Assembly: GCF_000510265.1 (NCBI RefSeq)
Contig: NZ_CP006745.1
Span: 703,654-767,653 of the forward strand
DNA from: Candidatus Endolissoclinum faulkneri L5
Lineage (GTDB): Bacteria > Pseudomonadota > Alphaproteobacteria > Thalassobaculales > Thalassobaculaceae
Length of the DNA stretch: 64,000 nucleotides
Direction of reading: 5' to 3'
A program made the translations under genes and the position numbers. The notes under the pieces were generated by a model, which was given only the letters and a program-made list of their open reading frames with translations, was not told where the DNA came from and did not search any database. Position 1 is the stretch's first letter, and every line of letters begins with the position of its first letter. Below are positions 10,282-19,860 of this stretch, in pieces.

Positions 10282-11385
10282 CTAATCATATCCGACTTCA
10301 TCATAAAGCTGCTGAGCTAATGACTGATGTTCGCCAAGCTTAGATAAATTCATGATGTCTTGACGAAATATACCAAGTTTGGAGAGAGCACAGCTAATTC
10401 CTACACCTGGAACTACTGGATATTCGTCATTATCGGATGAAAAATATTCTTGTGCGCTATCGGAAGCTAGATATTCCATAAACTTAATAGCGTTTTTTCT
10501 GTTAGGTGCCGTGGAAATTACACCAGCGCCGGAGATATTTATATGGGCACCGGTCGTATCCTGGTTAGGAAATATCCAGCCAATTTTGGCGATATTATCC
10601 TTGTTTATACCGTCTACCTCGTTACGTAAGGCGCGAACAAAGTAGTAGGTATTAGCTAATGTTACTCCACATTGCCCAGAAGCAATAGCCCGAAGTTGAT
10701 CTGTATCCGATCCTTGCGGACTGCGAGCTAGATTTTTATAAACTCCAGCAGCCCAATTTCTCGCTCCATCCCGACCAGCGTGCTCGATTTGCGCCGACAT
10801 AAGAGATAGCATGTAAACATTTGAACTTGATCTTGTGCAAACCATGCCCTTCAAAGAAGGTTCAGCTAATGCGTTATAATTTTGAAGCTGTAATGGCGAA
10901 ACCCGAGACTTATCATAAAAGATGATTCTTGCACGCTGAGAAAAACCGTACCATAGGCCGTCCGGATGTCTCAGGTGGACTGGTATTCGAGAATTGAGAA
11001 AATTAGAATGCACCGGTTGAAAGATACCCATACTACTAGCTCGCCAAAGTCGTCCAGCATCAACGGTTAACAGAATATCAGCTGGGCTATTACGCCCCTC
11101 GTTCTTAATACGCTGAATCAACTCATCAGCATCACCCTCAATTCGATTAATGACTATGCCAGTTTGCTTCTCGAAGTCAGAGTAGAGCCTTTCATCTTGA
11201 TCATAGTGCCTTGAGGAATAAAGATTAATTTCTTCAGCAGCTAATACATACCGACTGATAAGACCATTGATACCACAGACAAATAGGAAGGCAAATATAG
11301 TCAATATTTTAAAGCGCCATTTTTCCAATTCCTTATTGCATTTTGCTTTCAATTCCTTTTGCATTTTGCTTTCTTCAAAATTCAT
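10282..11385 (-). CDS. Ferric-iron ABC transporter substrate-binding protein (FutA/FbpA family)
   Basis: This is a periplasmic receptor for Fe(III), of the transferrin-like FbpA/FutA family that feeds an ABC permease. The 367-residue precursor has a long N-terminal extension (residues 1-24), a hydrophobic signal segment at about residues 26-45 and a likely cleavage after VLAA (47-50). The mature part starts with INLYSSRHYD, typical of the FutA branch. The paired iron-ligand tyrosines are Tyr247-Tyr248 in LANTYYF. The 5' end contains a 24/23-nt near-duplication (11327-11373), so the true start is uncertain: the ATG at 11385 or the one at 11364 are both possible. No permease or ATPase gene is adjacent, so it depends on partners elsewhere or is an orphan. 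Family assignment is strong; iron specificity is inferred from the family. Confidence 0.85.
   Translation of the reverse strand: MNFEESKMQKELKAKCNKELEKWRFKILTIFAFLFVCGINGLISRYVLAAEEINLYSSRHYDQDERLYSDFEKQTGIVINRIEGDADELIQRIKNEGRNSPADILLTVDAGRLWRASSMGIFQPVHSNFLNSRIPVHLRHPDGLWYGFSQRARIIFYDKSRVSPLQLQNYNALAEPSLKGMVCTRSSSNVYMLSLMSAQIEHAGRDGARNWAAGVYKNLARSPQGSDTDQLRAIASGQCGVTLANTYYFVRALRNEVDGINKDNIAKIGWIFPNQDTTGAHINISGAGVISTAPNRKNAIKFMEYLASDSAQEYFSSDNDEYPVVPGVGISCALSKLGIFRQDIMNLSKLGEHQSLAQQLYDEVGYD
11327..11373. repeat. Imperfect 24/23-nt tandem duplication in the 5' end of a gene
   Basis: The units 11327-11350 and 11351-11373 are identical except for one missing base in the second. They encode the lysine-rich leader before the signal peptide of the iron-binding protein. 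A one-base difference between copies shifts the frame, so the duplication changed which upstream start is in frame. Confidence 0.8.
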
Positions 11386-12385
11386 TCATAAACTAAAGTG
11401 TTATCCAGAGTTAAAGCACTAAGATAAGTTAAAGCAGTAAGATAATCAGTCAAATGTCTGTGACTCACAGAAAATTTTCTATGCAACGATTATCGATTCA
11501 CTGAGCAAAGACGATGTAAAGACGATGTATAATCACCCGTCCTGTAAAAGTTAGATATTTCACCACAAGTCCTAATTAGCAACACTACAAGTCCTAATTA
11601 GCAAATTAAAATCTAAAGATCAAAGTATTCTATTTCTAAGATCAAAGTATTCTATTAATAATCTCTATAATAATAAATAATTCTATAATAATAATCTCTA
11701 TATCAATAATCTCCTCAATATCTAAATCTCCATAATCTCTAATCTAACATCGAACTAATTAACTAATCTAAATATCAGCTTATGTAAAATCTAACATATC
11801 AACTATGATTTTTGCTTGCTACGGTTGATAAAATAAACGAAGGCCGAACTAAGTACTGAATATATTAAGTACTGAATATATGATGTGACTATCTAAAATA
11901 CAATGTGCAAGTTGGTACATGGAGAAATTCGTCTAGAAAAATTAAAATCTTGACTTGATATAATGAGGCTATAACTTGATATTAATGAGGCTATTATTAC
12001 GAAGTATTGCTGCTATTGCTGCTATTATTACGAAGTATTGCTGCTATTGAAATAAGAATACTTTATAAAGTTGGAGATGATATATCTCAATTATTATTTG
12101 GAGATGATATATCTCAATTAATCTGCTTAACATCTCATTTAAAGGCTAATCTGCTTATTTTATATAGGCTAGTTATTTTATATAGGCTAGTTTGTTTTTT
12201 TTGATGGTACGTTGACACTGTATTCAAGATACGGTACGTTGACTAATGTAATTCAAGAGTAAAATAATACTATAGATCTGCTTCTCAAGTAGAGGGTTGT
12301 GGTTTTGCTCAGTTCTTGGATTGCAGCCAAACGTTTGTGGATATTTTCTCAATGCAAAAGTCATTGTTATTTGCGGGAAATTCAT
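11386..12385. repeat. Block of nested short tandem duplications
   Basis: Almost this whole 1-kb divergent spacer is built from doubled 10-31-nt units. Clear pairs are 11565-11582 with 11587-11604, 11616-11634 with 11638-11656, 11851-11866 with 11867-11881, 11990-12020 with 12021-12049 (period 31), 12071-12097 with 12098-12121 (period 27), and 12155-12172 with 12173-12190 (18 nt, exact). Several repeats overlap the ends of others, so duplication happened more than once. It lies between the start of the iron-binding protein gene (minus) and the start of the TAXI receptor gene (plus), where both promoters should be. An open frame at 12007-12204 is a by-product of the repeats. Confidence 0.85.
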
Positions 12386-13390
12386 ATGAAGCGACTTGTT
12401 ATTGCAACCTGTGCTGTATTGTTGGAAGTTAGCACGATTGTTATCTTCGGCTTTTCTTTAGTATCAGCGCAAAGTCAACAGCCTATCTCTAAAGGTCAAA
12501 AGTTTATCTCTATAGGTACTGGTGGAGTCACTGGCGTTTATTATCCAACCGGAGGAGCAATATGCAGATTGATTAATCGGGATCGTAAAAAGCATGGTAT
12601 ACGTTGCTCTGTAGAAGCTACTGGCGGTTCGATTTATAACGCAAATATCATCCATGCAGGCGAACTCGAATTCGGCATAGTTCAATCGGACGTACAATAT
12701 AACGCATACAATGGCAAAGGTAGCTTTGAGAATGTCAGTCCATTCAGGGAACTACGCAGCGTATTTTCTCTTCATGCCGAACCAGTGACTATAGTGGCGC
12801 GCAAAGATGCAAATATCAAAACATTTGCTGATTTGAAGGGCGCTAGAGTAAATATCGGCAATGCCGGCTCTGGCACACGCAATACTTGGGAAATTATAGA
12901 GCAGGCCCTAGGCTGGAAACGAAATGATTTAAGACTTGCTGCCGAACTTAAATCTGCCGAGACTGCTCAAGCTTTGTGTGATAATAAAATCGATGCAAAT
13001 TTCTGGATGGTCGGTCATCCAGCAGCTATAGTATCCGAAACTATGTCAACTTGTGAAGCTAACTTGGTAAGTGTTGTAGGTCCTGTTTTCGATAAACTGG
13101 TTGCTGATCATTCTTACTATCGCAAAGCTACAATTCCTGGTAATATTTATCCAGGTAATTCGAATGATATCAATACTTTCGGTGTAGGTGCTACTTTACT
13201 CACTTCATCTAAAGTTTCCGATGAGGTTGTTTATACGCTTACCAAAGCCGTATTTAGCAATTTAGAAGATTTTAAGAAACTGCATCCGGCTTTTGCCACC
13301 CTCAAGGCCGAAGAGATGATTAAAGAAGCTTTATCTGCTCCCCTCCATCCAGGAGCGATTAAAGCTTATAAAGATCTTGGTTTGATGTAA
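12386..13390 (+). CDS. TAXI-family TRAP transporter solute receptor
   Basis: This is the periplasmic binding protein of a tripartite ATP-independent (TRAP) transporter of the TAXI type, which feeds a fused permease with substrate using an ion gradient. The frame is open from 12299, but the ATG at 12386 is the better start because the signal peptide begins there: MKRLVIATCAVLLEV, a hydrophobic core, then VSAQSQQP. The product is then 334 residues, normal for the family. The mature domain starts with FISIGTGGVTGVYYPTGGAI, the TAXI hallmark, and continues with SGTRNTWEII. It lies 153 bp before the permease gene and forms an operon with it and a UspA gene. The ligand is unknown; known TAXI systems take dicarboxylates or glutamate, but sequence alone cannot say. 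A decayed copy of this gene lies at 9.6 kb. Confidence 0.93.
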   Translation: MKRLVIATCAVLLEVSTIVIFGFSLVSAQSQQPISKGQKFISIGTGGVTGVYYPTGGAICRLINRDRKKHGIRCSVEATGGSIYNANIIHAGELEFGIVQSDVQYNAYNGKGSFENVSPFRELRSVFSLHAEPVTIVARKDANIKTFADLKGARVNIGNAGSGTRNTWEIIEQALGWKRNDLRLAAELKSAETAQALCDNKIDANFWMVGHPAAIVSETMSTCEANLVSVVGPVFDKLVADHSYYRKATIPGNIYPGNSNDINTFGVGATLLTSSKVSDEVVYTLTKAVFSNLEDFKKLHPAFATLKAEEMIKEALSAPLHPGAIKAYKDLGLM

Positions 13391-13543
13391 TCCAGTATGA
13401 TGTCTTGCTTTCTCCATTTCGGCTTTGTTTGTTTGGCAAAACATTCGGAGCTTCGGTGCTGAATAAAAATAAGTAATTTTTCATAATAATATGCTGCCAT
13501 ATTATCTGACACGTTTTCCTGTGATTTAAAGGATCCGGAAATT

Positions 13544-16183
13544 ATGAATAATCAGAACGGCACATCTAAAACTGTCGATCTTGAAGATCTCGTCGCCTCT
13601 ACTGATACTGGCAACAGGGTACTTGTGGGGGTTGTAGCTAAGCTACTAGCTGGGCTGGCACTGGCTTGGTCTCTATTTCAGTTGTACTACGCATCTAATT
13701 TTCCGTTCATTCTTAGTGATATCACAGGCCTCCAAGTAGTTTTTAATTCCGACAGCGCCAGAGCCATACATCTAGCTTTTGCCTTTGTCCTTACCGCTTT
13801 GTCTTATCCGCTATTTAAGTCTTCACCACGTGATCGGGTCCCGTGGTACGATTGGATTTTGGCAGTTCTTGGAGTAATGTCGTGTTGCTATTTGATATTG
13901 TTCGAAAATCAAATAGCAACACGAGCTGGATTGCCTAACGAGGTGGATTTATTGATCTCGACGTTAGGCATCGCTTTGGTTTTGATCTGTACCTATAGAG
14001 CACTCGGCTTACCGCTGGTAATAGTCGCTTTGGTATTTCTTACTTACGTTTTTTTTGGTCACCAAGCATTTATTCCAGAAGTTATTCAGTGGAAGGGTGG
14101 CTCTTATGGAAAGGCCATGTGGCATTTTTGGATGCAAACCGAAGGTGTTTTCGGTGTTGCTCTCAGCGTGTCAACGTCAATGGTATTCATGTTTGTCTTA
14201 TTTGGTTCATTGCTTGACAAGGCTGGCGCAGGTAATTACCTAATAAAGGTTTCTTTTGCTTTACTGGGACATCTGCGAGGTGGCCCAGCAAAAGCGGCAG
14301 TAATTTCTTCAGCAATGACTGGACTAATCTCCGGTTCTTCAATCGCTAATGTAGTTACTACAGGTACTTTTACCATACCATTAATGAAGCGTGTAGGCTT
14401 TTCTGGAAATAAAGCCGGAGCCGTGGAAGTTGCTTCTTCAGTTAACGGTCAGATTATGCCACCGGTTATGGGGGCAGCAGCTTTTCTTATGGTAGAATAT
14501 GTTGGCGTAACTTATCTTGATGTAGTCCGTCATGCAATTTTACCAGCTTCGATCTCCTATATAGCACTACTATACATAGTACATCTAGAAGCCTTGAAAG
14601 CTAATATGAAAGGACTAACAAAACCAGGTCTCCCGCGCTCAATGCTAGAAACTATTATAGGCTTGCTAACTGGGTTTCTTGCTATCGCTATTCCAGCTGC
14701 AATAATTTATTATTCGCTTGGTTGGACTAAAAGAATATTTGGTGAGTTCAGTTTTTATGCCGTGTGCATTTTGTTTGTAGTGGCTTATATTTTATTGTTG
14801 GCAATAGCTGCTCGACTGCCCGAACTGGAAATGGATAATCCTAACGCTCCAGTTACTAGTCTACCAGAGATAAGGCCGACAATTCTATCAGGCCTTTATT
14901 TTTTGCTGCCTATTGTAGTATTAGTTTGGTCTCTGATGGTTGAGCGATTATCACCTGGACTTAGCGCCTATTGGGCAAGCGCAGCAATGCTGTTTATTTT
15001 GATTACTCAGCATCCTCTGAAGGCGATGTTTCGTAAATCTGGGGGCTTATCTAAAGGATTAACACGTGGTTTATCGGAGATTTTGGAAGGATTAATCGCC
15101 GGAGCTCGTAACATGATCGGTATTGCGGTTGCTACCGGGGCAGCGGGAATTATTGTCGGTACCATCTCGCTGACTGGTGCACACCAGGTTGTTGGTGAGT
15201 TTATCGAATATCTTTCTGGCGGTAATTTGATGGCTATGTTGGTGCTGGTAGCAATTTTTTCTTTAGTCCTAGGAATGGGTTTACCAACCACGGCTAATTA
15301 CATCGTGGTTTCTTCTTTAATGGCTGACGTATTAGTTAAGGTTGCTGCACAAAACGGTTTAGTTGTGCCTCTGATAGCAGTGCACTTGTTCATTTTTTAT
15401 TTCGGTATATTAGCGGATGTTACCCCCCCTGTTGGTCTTGCTTCTTTTGCTGCAGCTGCAATTTCTGGTTCTAACCCGATCAACACTGGTTTTACTGCTT
15501 TCTACTATTCCTTACGCACGGTAGCACTCCCTTTCTTATTTATCTTTAATACTGATTTACTATTAATCGATGTTAGTTCGCTGGAAGCTGTGTTTGTATT
15601 TATGATTGCTACTGCTGCAATGTTACTGTTTGCTGCGGGCACTCAGGGGTATTTCTTTGCTAAGAATCGTTTGTGGGAAGCGCTAGCATTACTCCTCGTA
15701 GCCTTTACCTTATTTCGTCCCGGATTTTGGCTTGACCTGATTGAAGATCCATTTGAGAGAATTGAGCCGATACGTGTTGTTGAAACAGCACACAAATTAC
15801 CTAAAAATAGTGAGCTGCGTCTGGTCATAAGAGGGCCTAGCGTAGATGAATCAAATTCAGCAGGTTATACTACTACTATCGTGGTACCTCTTGGGGCATG
15901 TGCTGATGGATTAGATAGGTTAAGGAATGCAGGCATACTAGTAAGGGTGGAAAATGGCATCGCTAAATTGGACGAACCACTCCAATTTGTTAATTCTAGC
16001 AATATTCTAACTCAAAAGCTGGGAGATTTTGACTTTTATGACAACGATAACCCAGTACATATCTCCGAGGTTTATGTTAAGGCACATCGTTTACCAAAAG
16101 AGGTATTTTATATTCCTGCACTTTTGCTGCTTTGGTTAGTCATCGCATTACAAAATCGACGTACTGCATTATTAGCATTTTAA
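13544..16183 (+). CDS. TRAP transporter fused permease (DctQ-DctM)
   Basis: This inner-membrane permease of the TAXI-TRAP system combines the small (DctQ, 4 helix) and large (DctM, 12 helix) subunits in one chain. The 879 residues are mostly membrane segments. The N-terminal quarter (about residues 30-160) holds the small-subunit helices and the rest is the DctM transport domain, with the conserved motifs SGSSIANVVTTGTFTIPLMK, NGQIMPPVMGAAAF, LGMGLPTTANYIV and ADVTPPVGLASF. A soluble stretch of about 110 residues lies between the last two helices near the C-terminus, as in other fused TAXI permeases. An AAGGA ribosome site precedes the ATG. The next gene, uspA, starts 13 bp after the stop. 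The frame is uninterrupted despite its length, which argues for active selection. Confidence 0.94.
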   Translation: MNNQNGTSKTVDLEDLVASTDTGNRVLVGVVAKLLAGLALAWSLFQLYYASNFPFILSDITGLQVVFNSDSARAIHLAFAFVLTALSYPLFKSSPRDRVPWYDWILAVLGVMSCCYLILFENQIATRAGLPNEVDLLISTLGIALVLICTYRALGLPLVIVALVFLTYVFFGHQAFIPEVIQWKGGSYGKAMWHFWMQTEGVFGVALSVSTSMVFMFVLFGSLLDKAGAGNYLIKVSFALLGHLRGGPAKAAVISSAMTGLISGSSIANVVTTGTFTIPLMKRVGFSGNKAGAVEVASSVNGQIMPPVMGAAAFLMVEYVGVTYLDVVRHAILPASISYIALLYIVHLEALKANMKGLTKPGLPRSMLETIIGLLTGFLAIAIPAAIIYYSLGWTKRIFGEFSFYAVCILFVVAYILLLAIAARLPELEMDNPNAPVTSLPEIRPTILSGLYFLLPIVVLVWSLMVERLSPGLSAYWASAAMLFILITQHPLKAMFRKSGGLSKGLTRGLSEILEGLIAGARNMIGIAVATGAAGIIVGTISLTGAHQVVGEFIEYLSGGNLMAMLVLVAIFSLVLGMGLPTTANYIVVSSLMADVLVKVAAQNGLVVPLIAVHLFIFYFGILADVTPPVGLASFAAAAISGSNPINTGFTAFYYSLRTVALPFLFIFNTDLLLIDVSSLEAVFVFMIATAAMLLFAAGTQGYFFAKNRLWEALALLLVAFTLFRPGFWLDLIEDPFERIEPIRVVETAHKLPKNSELRLVIRGPSVDESNSAGYTTTIVVPLGACADGLDRLRNAGILVRVENGIAKLDEPLQFVNSSNILTQKLGDFDFYDNDNPVHISEVYVKAHRLPKEVFYIPALLLLWLVIALQNRRTALLAF

Positions 16184-16196
16184 AAAGGCCAGCGAT

Positions 16197-16625
16197 ATGT
16201 TTTTAGATATTTTGCTAGCGATAGATTTGGTATCTCCGCAAACTCAAGAAAAGGCTGTTGCGATTGCTGTCGAGCAAGCCAAATTATTTAATGCTCGATT
16301 ACATGTCTTAACCGTAGTTCCAGAAGTTCATTCAGGTATAGTGGCTGGTTTTTTCCCTAAAAACTTTGAGAGTGCGGCCATAGAAGTAGCTCGTCAGCAG
16401 TTACGTAATTTTTGCGAAAAAAGAATTCCTTCTAATGTAAAGCTTCAGCATGTGGTCGCTCATGGGACTATTTATCAAGAAATCGTTAAGGCTGCTCAGC
16501 AAACTAAATGTGATCTTATAGTGATGGCTTCACATCGTCCAGAGCTATCAGATTTTTTATTGGGACCAAACGCAGCAAGAGTTGTTCGCCATGCTTCATG
16601 TTCAGTAATGATTATTCGTGATTAA
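16197..16625 (+). CDS. Universal stress protein (UspA family) of the TRAP operon
   Basis: This 142-residue cytoplasmic protein of the UspA superfamily has a nucleotide-binding alpha/beta fold. The N-terminus MFLDILLAIDL matches the first strand. The ATP-binding type motif is visible near the end as VMASHRPELSDFLLG, followed by NAARVVRHASCSVMIIRD (the G-2x-G-9x-G(S/T) motif, with N replacing the usual S/T). It starts 13 bp after the permease gene, so it is translated from the same mRNA. UspA proteins encoded with TRAP operons, such as TeaD of Halomonas, bind ATP and damp transporter activity; a similar role here is inferred from position. A GG-rich site (aaaaggcc) precedes the ATG. Confidence 0.9.
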   Translation: MFLDILLAIDLVSPQTQEKAVAIAVEQAKLFNARLHVLTVVPEVHSGIVAGFFPKNFESAAIEVARQQLRNFCEKRIPSNVKLQHVVAHGTIYQEIVKAAQQTKCDLIVMASHRPELSDFLLGPNAARVVRHASCSVMIIRD

Positions 16626-17984
16626 GGATGAAGTGCATTATAAATGATTAATTTTTTTAATTTTATTGAATAAATATTTTGCTAAAATCTATTATTAGTT
16701 TACTTATAATTATTAACTAAATCATATAGTTGCCTATAATATACTATATTTTAGCTTTATGCTAGTGCCATTCACTATTATTACTAAGCATATTAAAAGA
16801 TTTTGAATACAGTAATATTGAAGCAGTATTGCATACTTTTTTATTTAAGCAATTGATTATTCAAACATCATTATAAAAAACCAGATTATTAATATTAGAA
16901 CCGAACTAAAAAACTTTAATTTGCATTCTATAGATTTTATCAGATAAGGTTAATAATCAGTATTTATAAAGAAATATCAATGCTAGTTGAGCACATAGAT
17001 AACACATTTAACTTAAAATTTAAAATAGAACATAAAGTACTTTTATTGCAAACATAAATTAAATTATGTGTGGATTAATAATTTAGTCGATCATACCCAG
17101 ATTGTTAGGCAGAAATTATCTTAATATCTTTGTATGATTATCATATAACTAGACTAGCTAATTAGCTTTTAATTGAATTATTAAATTGCAATACTAGTTA
17201 ATTTGCGTTACAAGCTAATGCTATTTTAACGTATAGGGATTTAATGAGTCAATTTATCATAAAAATTAAACTATCTAACAGATATAGGCAAATTTAATCA
17301 ACTTTTCTACTTATTTTGGCTATTAAAATTAGTTTGATGTTGACAAGCTGTTAGATAGCTCTTTCATGGATATCATCACATTAAAAACATTAAACAAATA
17401 GTAATGTTAATACTACTTTACTAATATTACTAAGAAGGTCAATAAAAATAATGCGCCTACTCAGGGAAGGGTAAATAAAAAAACACACAGGGTGCGATAA
17501 GCAAAAAAGCAAACACGTTGTATTTAGCGATTTCTTCAGCTAAGTAAATAGCATTTTATTACAAGAGCAGCGAAAATTGACACAAAATTCCTAGGTAGTA
17601 TATTAGTAAATATCGCTAAAAATGTAAATCACAAGTTGACATATGCATTTCGAAAAAGAAAATCTTATCGTTTTTGAAATCAAAAGCCAGCACAATATAT
17701 GAATAAATTTACTAATGACATGTTTATTATTATTTTTCTCAAATAAAAAAGCTACTTTATGAAAGTGACACAAATACTTTATGCTTTGTTAGCACTACAA
17801 ACAATTTATTCTTCGTCATAAGACCGATTGTTTTTTAGAAATTTCTTGCTTTGTTCATCCCAAAGGGATAAAACTAGATATCTTGATCAGCACAAACTCT
17901 TTTAATTTTATTTCCAAATTGTTATTACAAATTTGGAAATTCACTAGTAAGGGCATTGAATTTATCATCGATTATAAATATTTT
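16626..17984. other. Gene-free spacer
   Basis: No gene is supported. On the minus strand near 17441-17540 an open stretch of about 31 codons with a hydrophobic run lacks a start and a ribosome site. A hairpin at about 17908-17943 lies just after sspB. Confidence 0.55.
17908..17943 (-). terminator. Hairpin after sspB
   Basis: The inverted arms atttccaaatt and aaatttggaaat form about 11 bp with an 8-nt AT loop, 40-75 bp beyond the sspB stop codon. The position fits a terminator, but the T-run on the minus strand is broken, so this is tentative. Confidence 0.45.
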
Positions 17985-18443
17985 TTATTTCTTTTTTCGA
18001 AATTGATCTAAAAAAACTACATCAGCAAGCAAACTAGGGGTATTTTTCTCTACAGAAACTTCTCCCTTCTGTGCAATATTCCGACTAGCTATTTGTTCAA
18101 ATTGTAAGCCAAATTGAACAGAAGGATCAGCAAAACTAGTAAGAGCCTCAAAAGGAATTGCTATTGACTCAAGTACATTATTAAAGCTCAGCATTAGTAA
18201 AAACTTATCCTCCATTACCTCCAGATTCCAAAACTGGAACTGTAGAATAATAGTCATCTTATCTGGATAACGCTCAAATAAATACTTCGGAATTTTTACT
18301 CCATTAGCACGCGTTTTAAATGTAATATACAAACTTCTATTATCAGAAAGACCATGCCGCGCAACTAGCTTAAGAGTTTGCTTAACTACATCACGCAAGG
18401 CGGTTTCGACCATTAAGTCGTATCGAAAAATATCCTCGTCCAT
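17985..18443 (-). CDS. sspB: ClpXP adaptor SspB (alphaproteobacterial type)
   Basis: SspB tethers ssrA-tagged proteins, released from stalled ribosomes, to the ClpXP protease. The 152-residue protein matches the alphaproteobacterial SspB family: an N-terminal helix with YDLMVETALRDVV, a central core with YPDKMTIILQFQFWNLEV and LMLSFNNVLESIAIPF, and FADPSVQFGLQFE near residues 105-117. The short basic C-terminal tail (FLDQFRKKK) may serve as the ClpX-contact segment, as in the family. It begins about 100 bp after the tmRNA coding piece on the same strand, so the tag gene and the tag-reading adaptor gene are neighbours and may share transcription. Length and motifs look intact. Confidence 0.92.
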   Translation of the reverse strand: MDEDIFRYDLMVETALRDVVKQTLKLVARHGLSDNRSLYITFKTRANGVKIPKYLFERYPDKMTIILQFQFWNLEVMEDKFLLMLSFNNVLESIAIPFEALTSFADPSVQFGLQFEQIASRNIAQKGEVSVEKNTPSLLADVVFLDQFRKKK

Positions 18444-18540
18444 TTGCTTTAATGCATCTATGATCTTTAGTCCTAAGACAGATTAAAAGGAGATTTGTTG
18501 ATCTTCAGAAAAAATTTCTAGCCAAATCTGCCAAGTAATC

Positions 18541-18858
18541 TAAAAAGCACGAGCCTTCTGTTGCTAGGCGGCTCGCAAGCCTCACGTTTTAGGCAAAAAT
18601 CCAAAACGAATTAGTTAGAGGAAGCCGAGCCGCATCACGCAGCCAGGCGAGCCTCAAAATAGTTGTCGTTCGCAACTAGTATGAAAGCCCGATAACGGTG
18701 GAACAATACCGAGCAAAAAGTGACCCTTTATTACGCACGTCGACTCTATTTCGCCCCCATTAAAAACCTGCTATCCATAATATAGATACAACTCATGGTG
18801 GAGGCGCCGGGTACCGCCCCCGGTTCCGCTGCGCTTATTCCGAGCACCATTTATCGCC
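18541..18858 (-). ncRNA. ssrA: Two-piece (circularly permuted) tmRNA
   Basis: tmRNA rescues stalled ribosomes and adds a degradation tag. On the minus strand the acceptor piece comes first. It runs from about 18858 to 18796 and ends in CCTCCACCA, with the CCA encoded at 18796-18798. After a spacer of about 37 nt the coding piece starts at 18758 with GGGGGCGAAATAGAGTCGAC. GGGGGCG pairs with CGCCTCC of the acceptor piece (one G-U) to form the tRNA-like stem. The tag frame runs from a GCG resume codon at 18673 to TGA at 18635 and encodes ANDNYFEARLAA. This permuted order is the known alphaproteobacterial arrangement. The outer ends (about 18541 and 18858) are approximate. The GC-rich block stands out from its AT-rich surroundings. 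sspB follows directly. Confidence 0.93.
18635..18673 (-). other. tmRNA tag reading frame
   Basis: This is the mRNA-like part of the tmRNA coding piece: GCG resume codon, 12 codons for ANDNYFEARLAA, then TGA. The first residues, ANDN, are the family's SspB contact region, and the final LAA is the usual ClpX recognition end. The middle (YFEAR) is unlike tags I know from close relatives. Confidence 0.88.
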
Positions 18859-19239
18859 ATAGTCGAACGTTAAGATCTGACGAACAATAATGTAGTCTTT
18901 GTTAAAGATTATTAAAGAGGTATCAAAAAAGACTACATTATAAATATTTTTTCAAGTAAAAATAATCCTGAATTGCATTTTTATTCAAAAGATTTTTATT
19001 GTAAATTTAATAATTTAAAAAAATGAAATGTTGATTAATCTCCACAATAAAACAGGCAAGCATTTTAGTTATCATGCTTTGTTTGAGCTATGAACTTACT
19101 CCGATCGTTCTAGTAGGGTTGTTAATAAAAACGAAAGATTAGAAAAATTACTATAGAATTTGCTATTCATCGCCCATAACGAATGAAATTACTGAGTTTA
19201 CAAGCAGACAAAACCAATGAATTTAGGCGTTAAATTTCG

Positions 19240-19299
19240 ACAGCTAATTCCTGGTTAATAATTATAACAACAGCTAATTCCTGGTTAATAATTATAACA
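19240..19299. repeat. Exact 30-nt tandem duplication
   Basis: The unit 19240-19269 is repeated without change at 19270-19299, in non-coding DNA. Confidence 0.92.
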
Positions 19300-19826
19300 T
19301 ATCACCTAGAAAGAAAACAAAGATATCTTAAAATTTTTAAATTTATGACAAGTAAAAATCATAGACATATGGTATAATGAATGCACTTAATCGATGATAA
19401 GATTCAGCCAATTTAATCTAAAAACTGATTTTTGTTCTTTGATGAAAAACTAATAGTATTAGTAATAATTATATGGATAAAAATCCTGCTCTTACCTAAG
19501 GGTTTTCATGATTCGCTATGATTGAATGTAGCCTGATCTAGAAAAGGATTTGTTTAGTTATCAACTAACCAAATAATATCAATGAATAACTTTGATAGTC
19601 TTTGCTTTAACTACTAAGAAAGTACTCTCAAGTTATGTAAATTCTACATTTAGAAATAGAACAAAATTTATCTATGAGCCTTGATTTACACTTATGCGCA
19701 TAAATAATCCAAAACAAACTAGCACAGCATTGCGATAATTAATTTGCCTATATTGAAATTCATAATAACAAAGCAGATTAATATTAAATCTGGATTTGGG
19801 AGTATACTATAAGAATGTAAGAATTC

Positions 19827-19860
19827 ATGAAACCTAGATACTAATGAAACCTAGATACTA
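19827..19860. repeat. Exact 17-nt tandem duplication
   Basis: The unit 19827-19843 is repeated identically at 19844-19860, about 120 bp before folA. Confidence 0.9.

Noticed and set aside
12007-12204. 65-codon plus-strand open frame rich in leucine
   Set aside because: It consists entirely of duplicated units of the tandem-repeat block (LLLLLLL, GDDISQL twice, LILYRLV twice) and has no convincing ribosome site.
15421-15431. C7 run in the TRAP permease as a slippage tract
   Set aside because: It falls on the conserved DVTPPVG motif and is explained by codons for Thr-Pro-Pro; shorter than the hflK G-run.
17441-17540. Hydrophobic 31-codon minus-strand stretch
   Set aside because: Preceded directly by two stop codons, no ATG, GTG start only inside the hydrophobic run, and no ribosome site.
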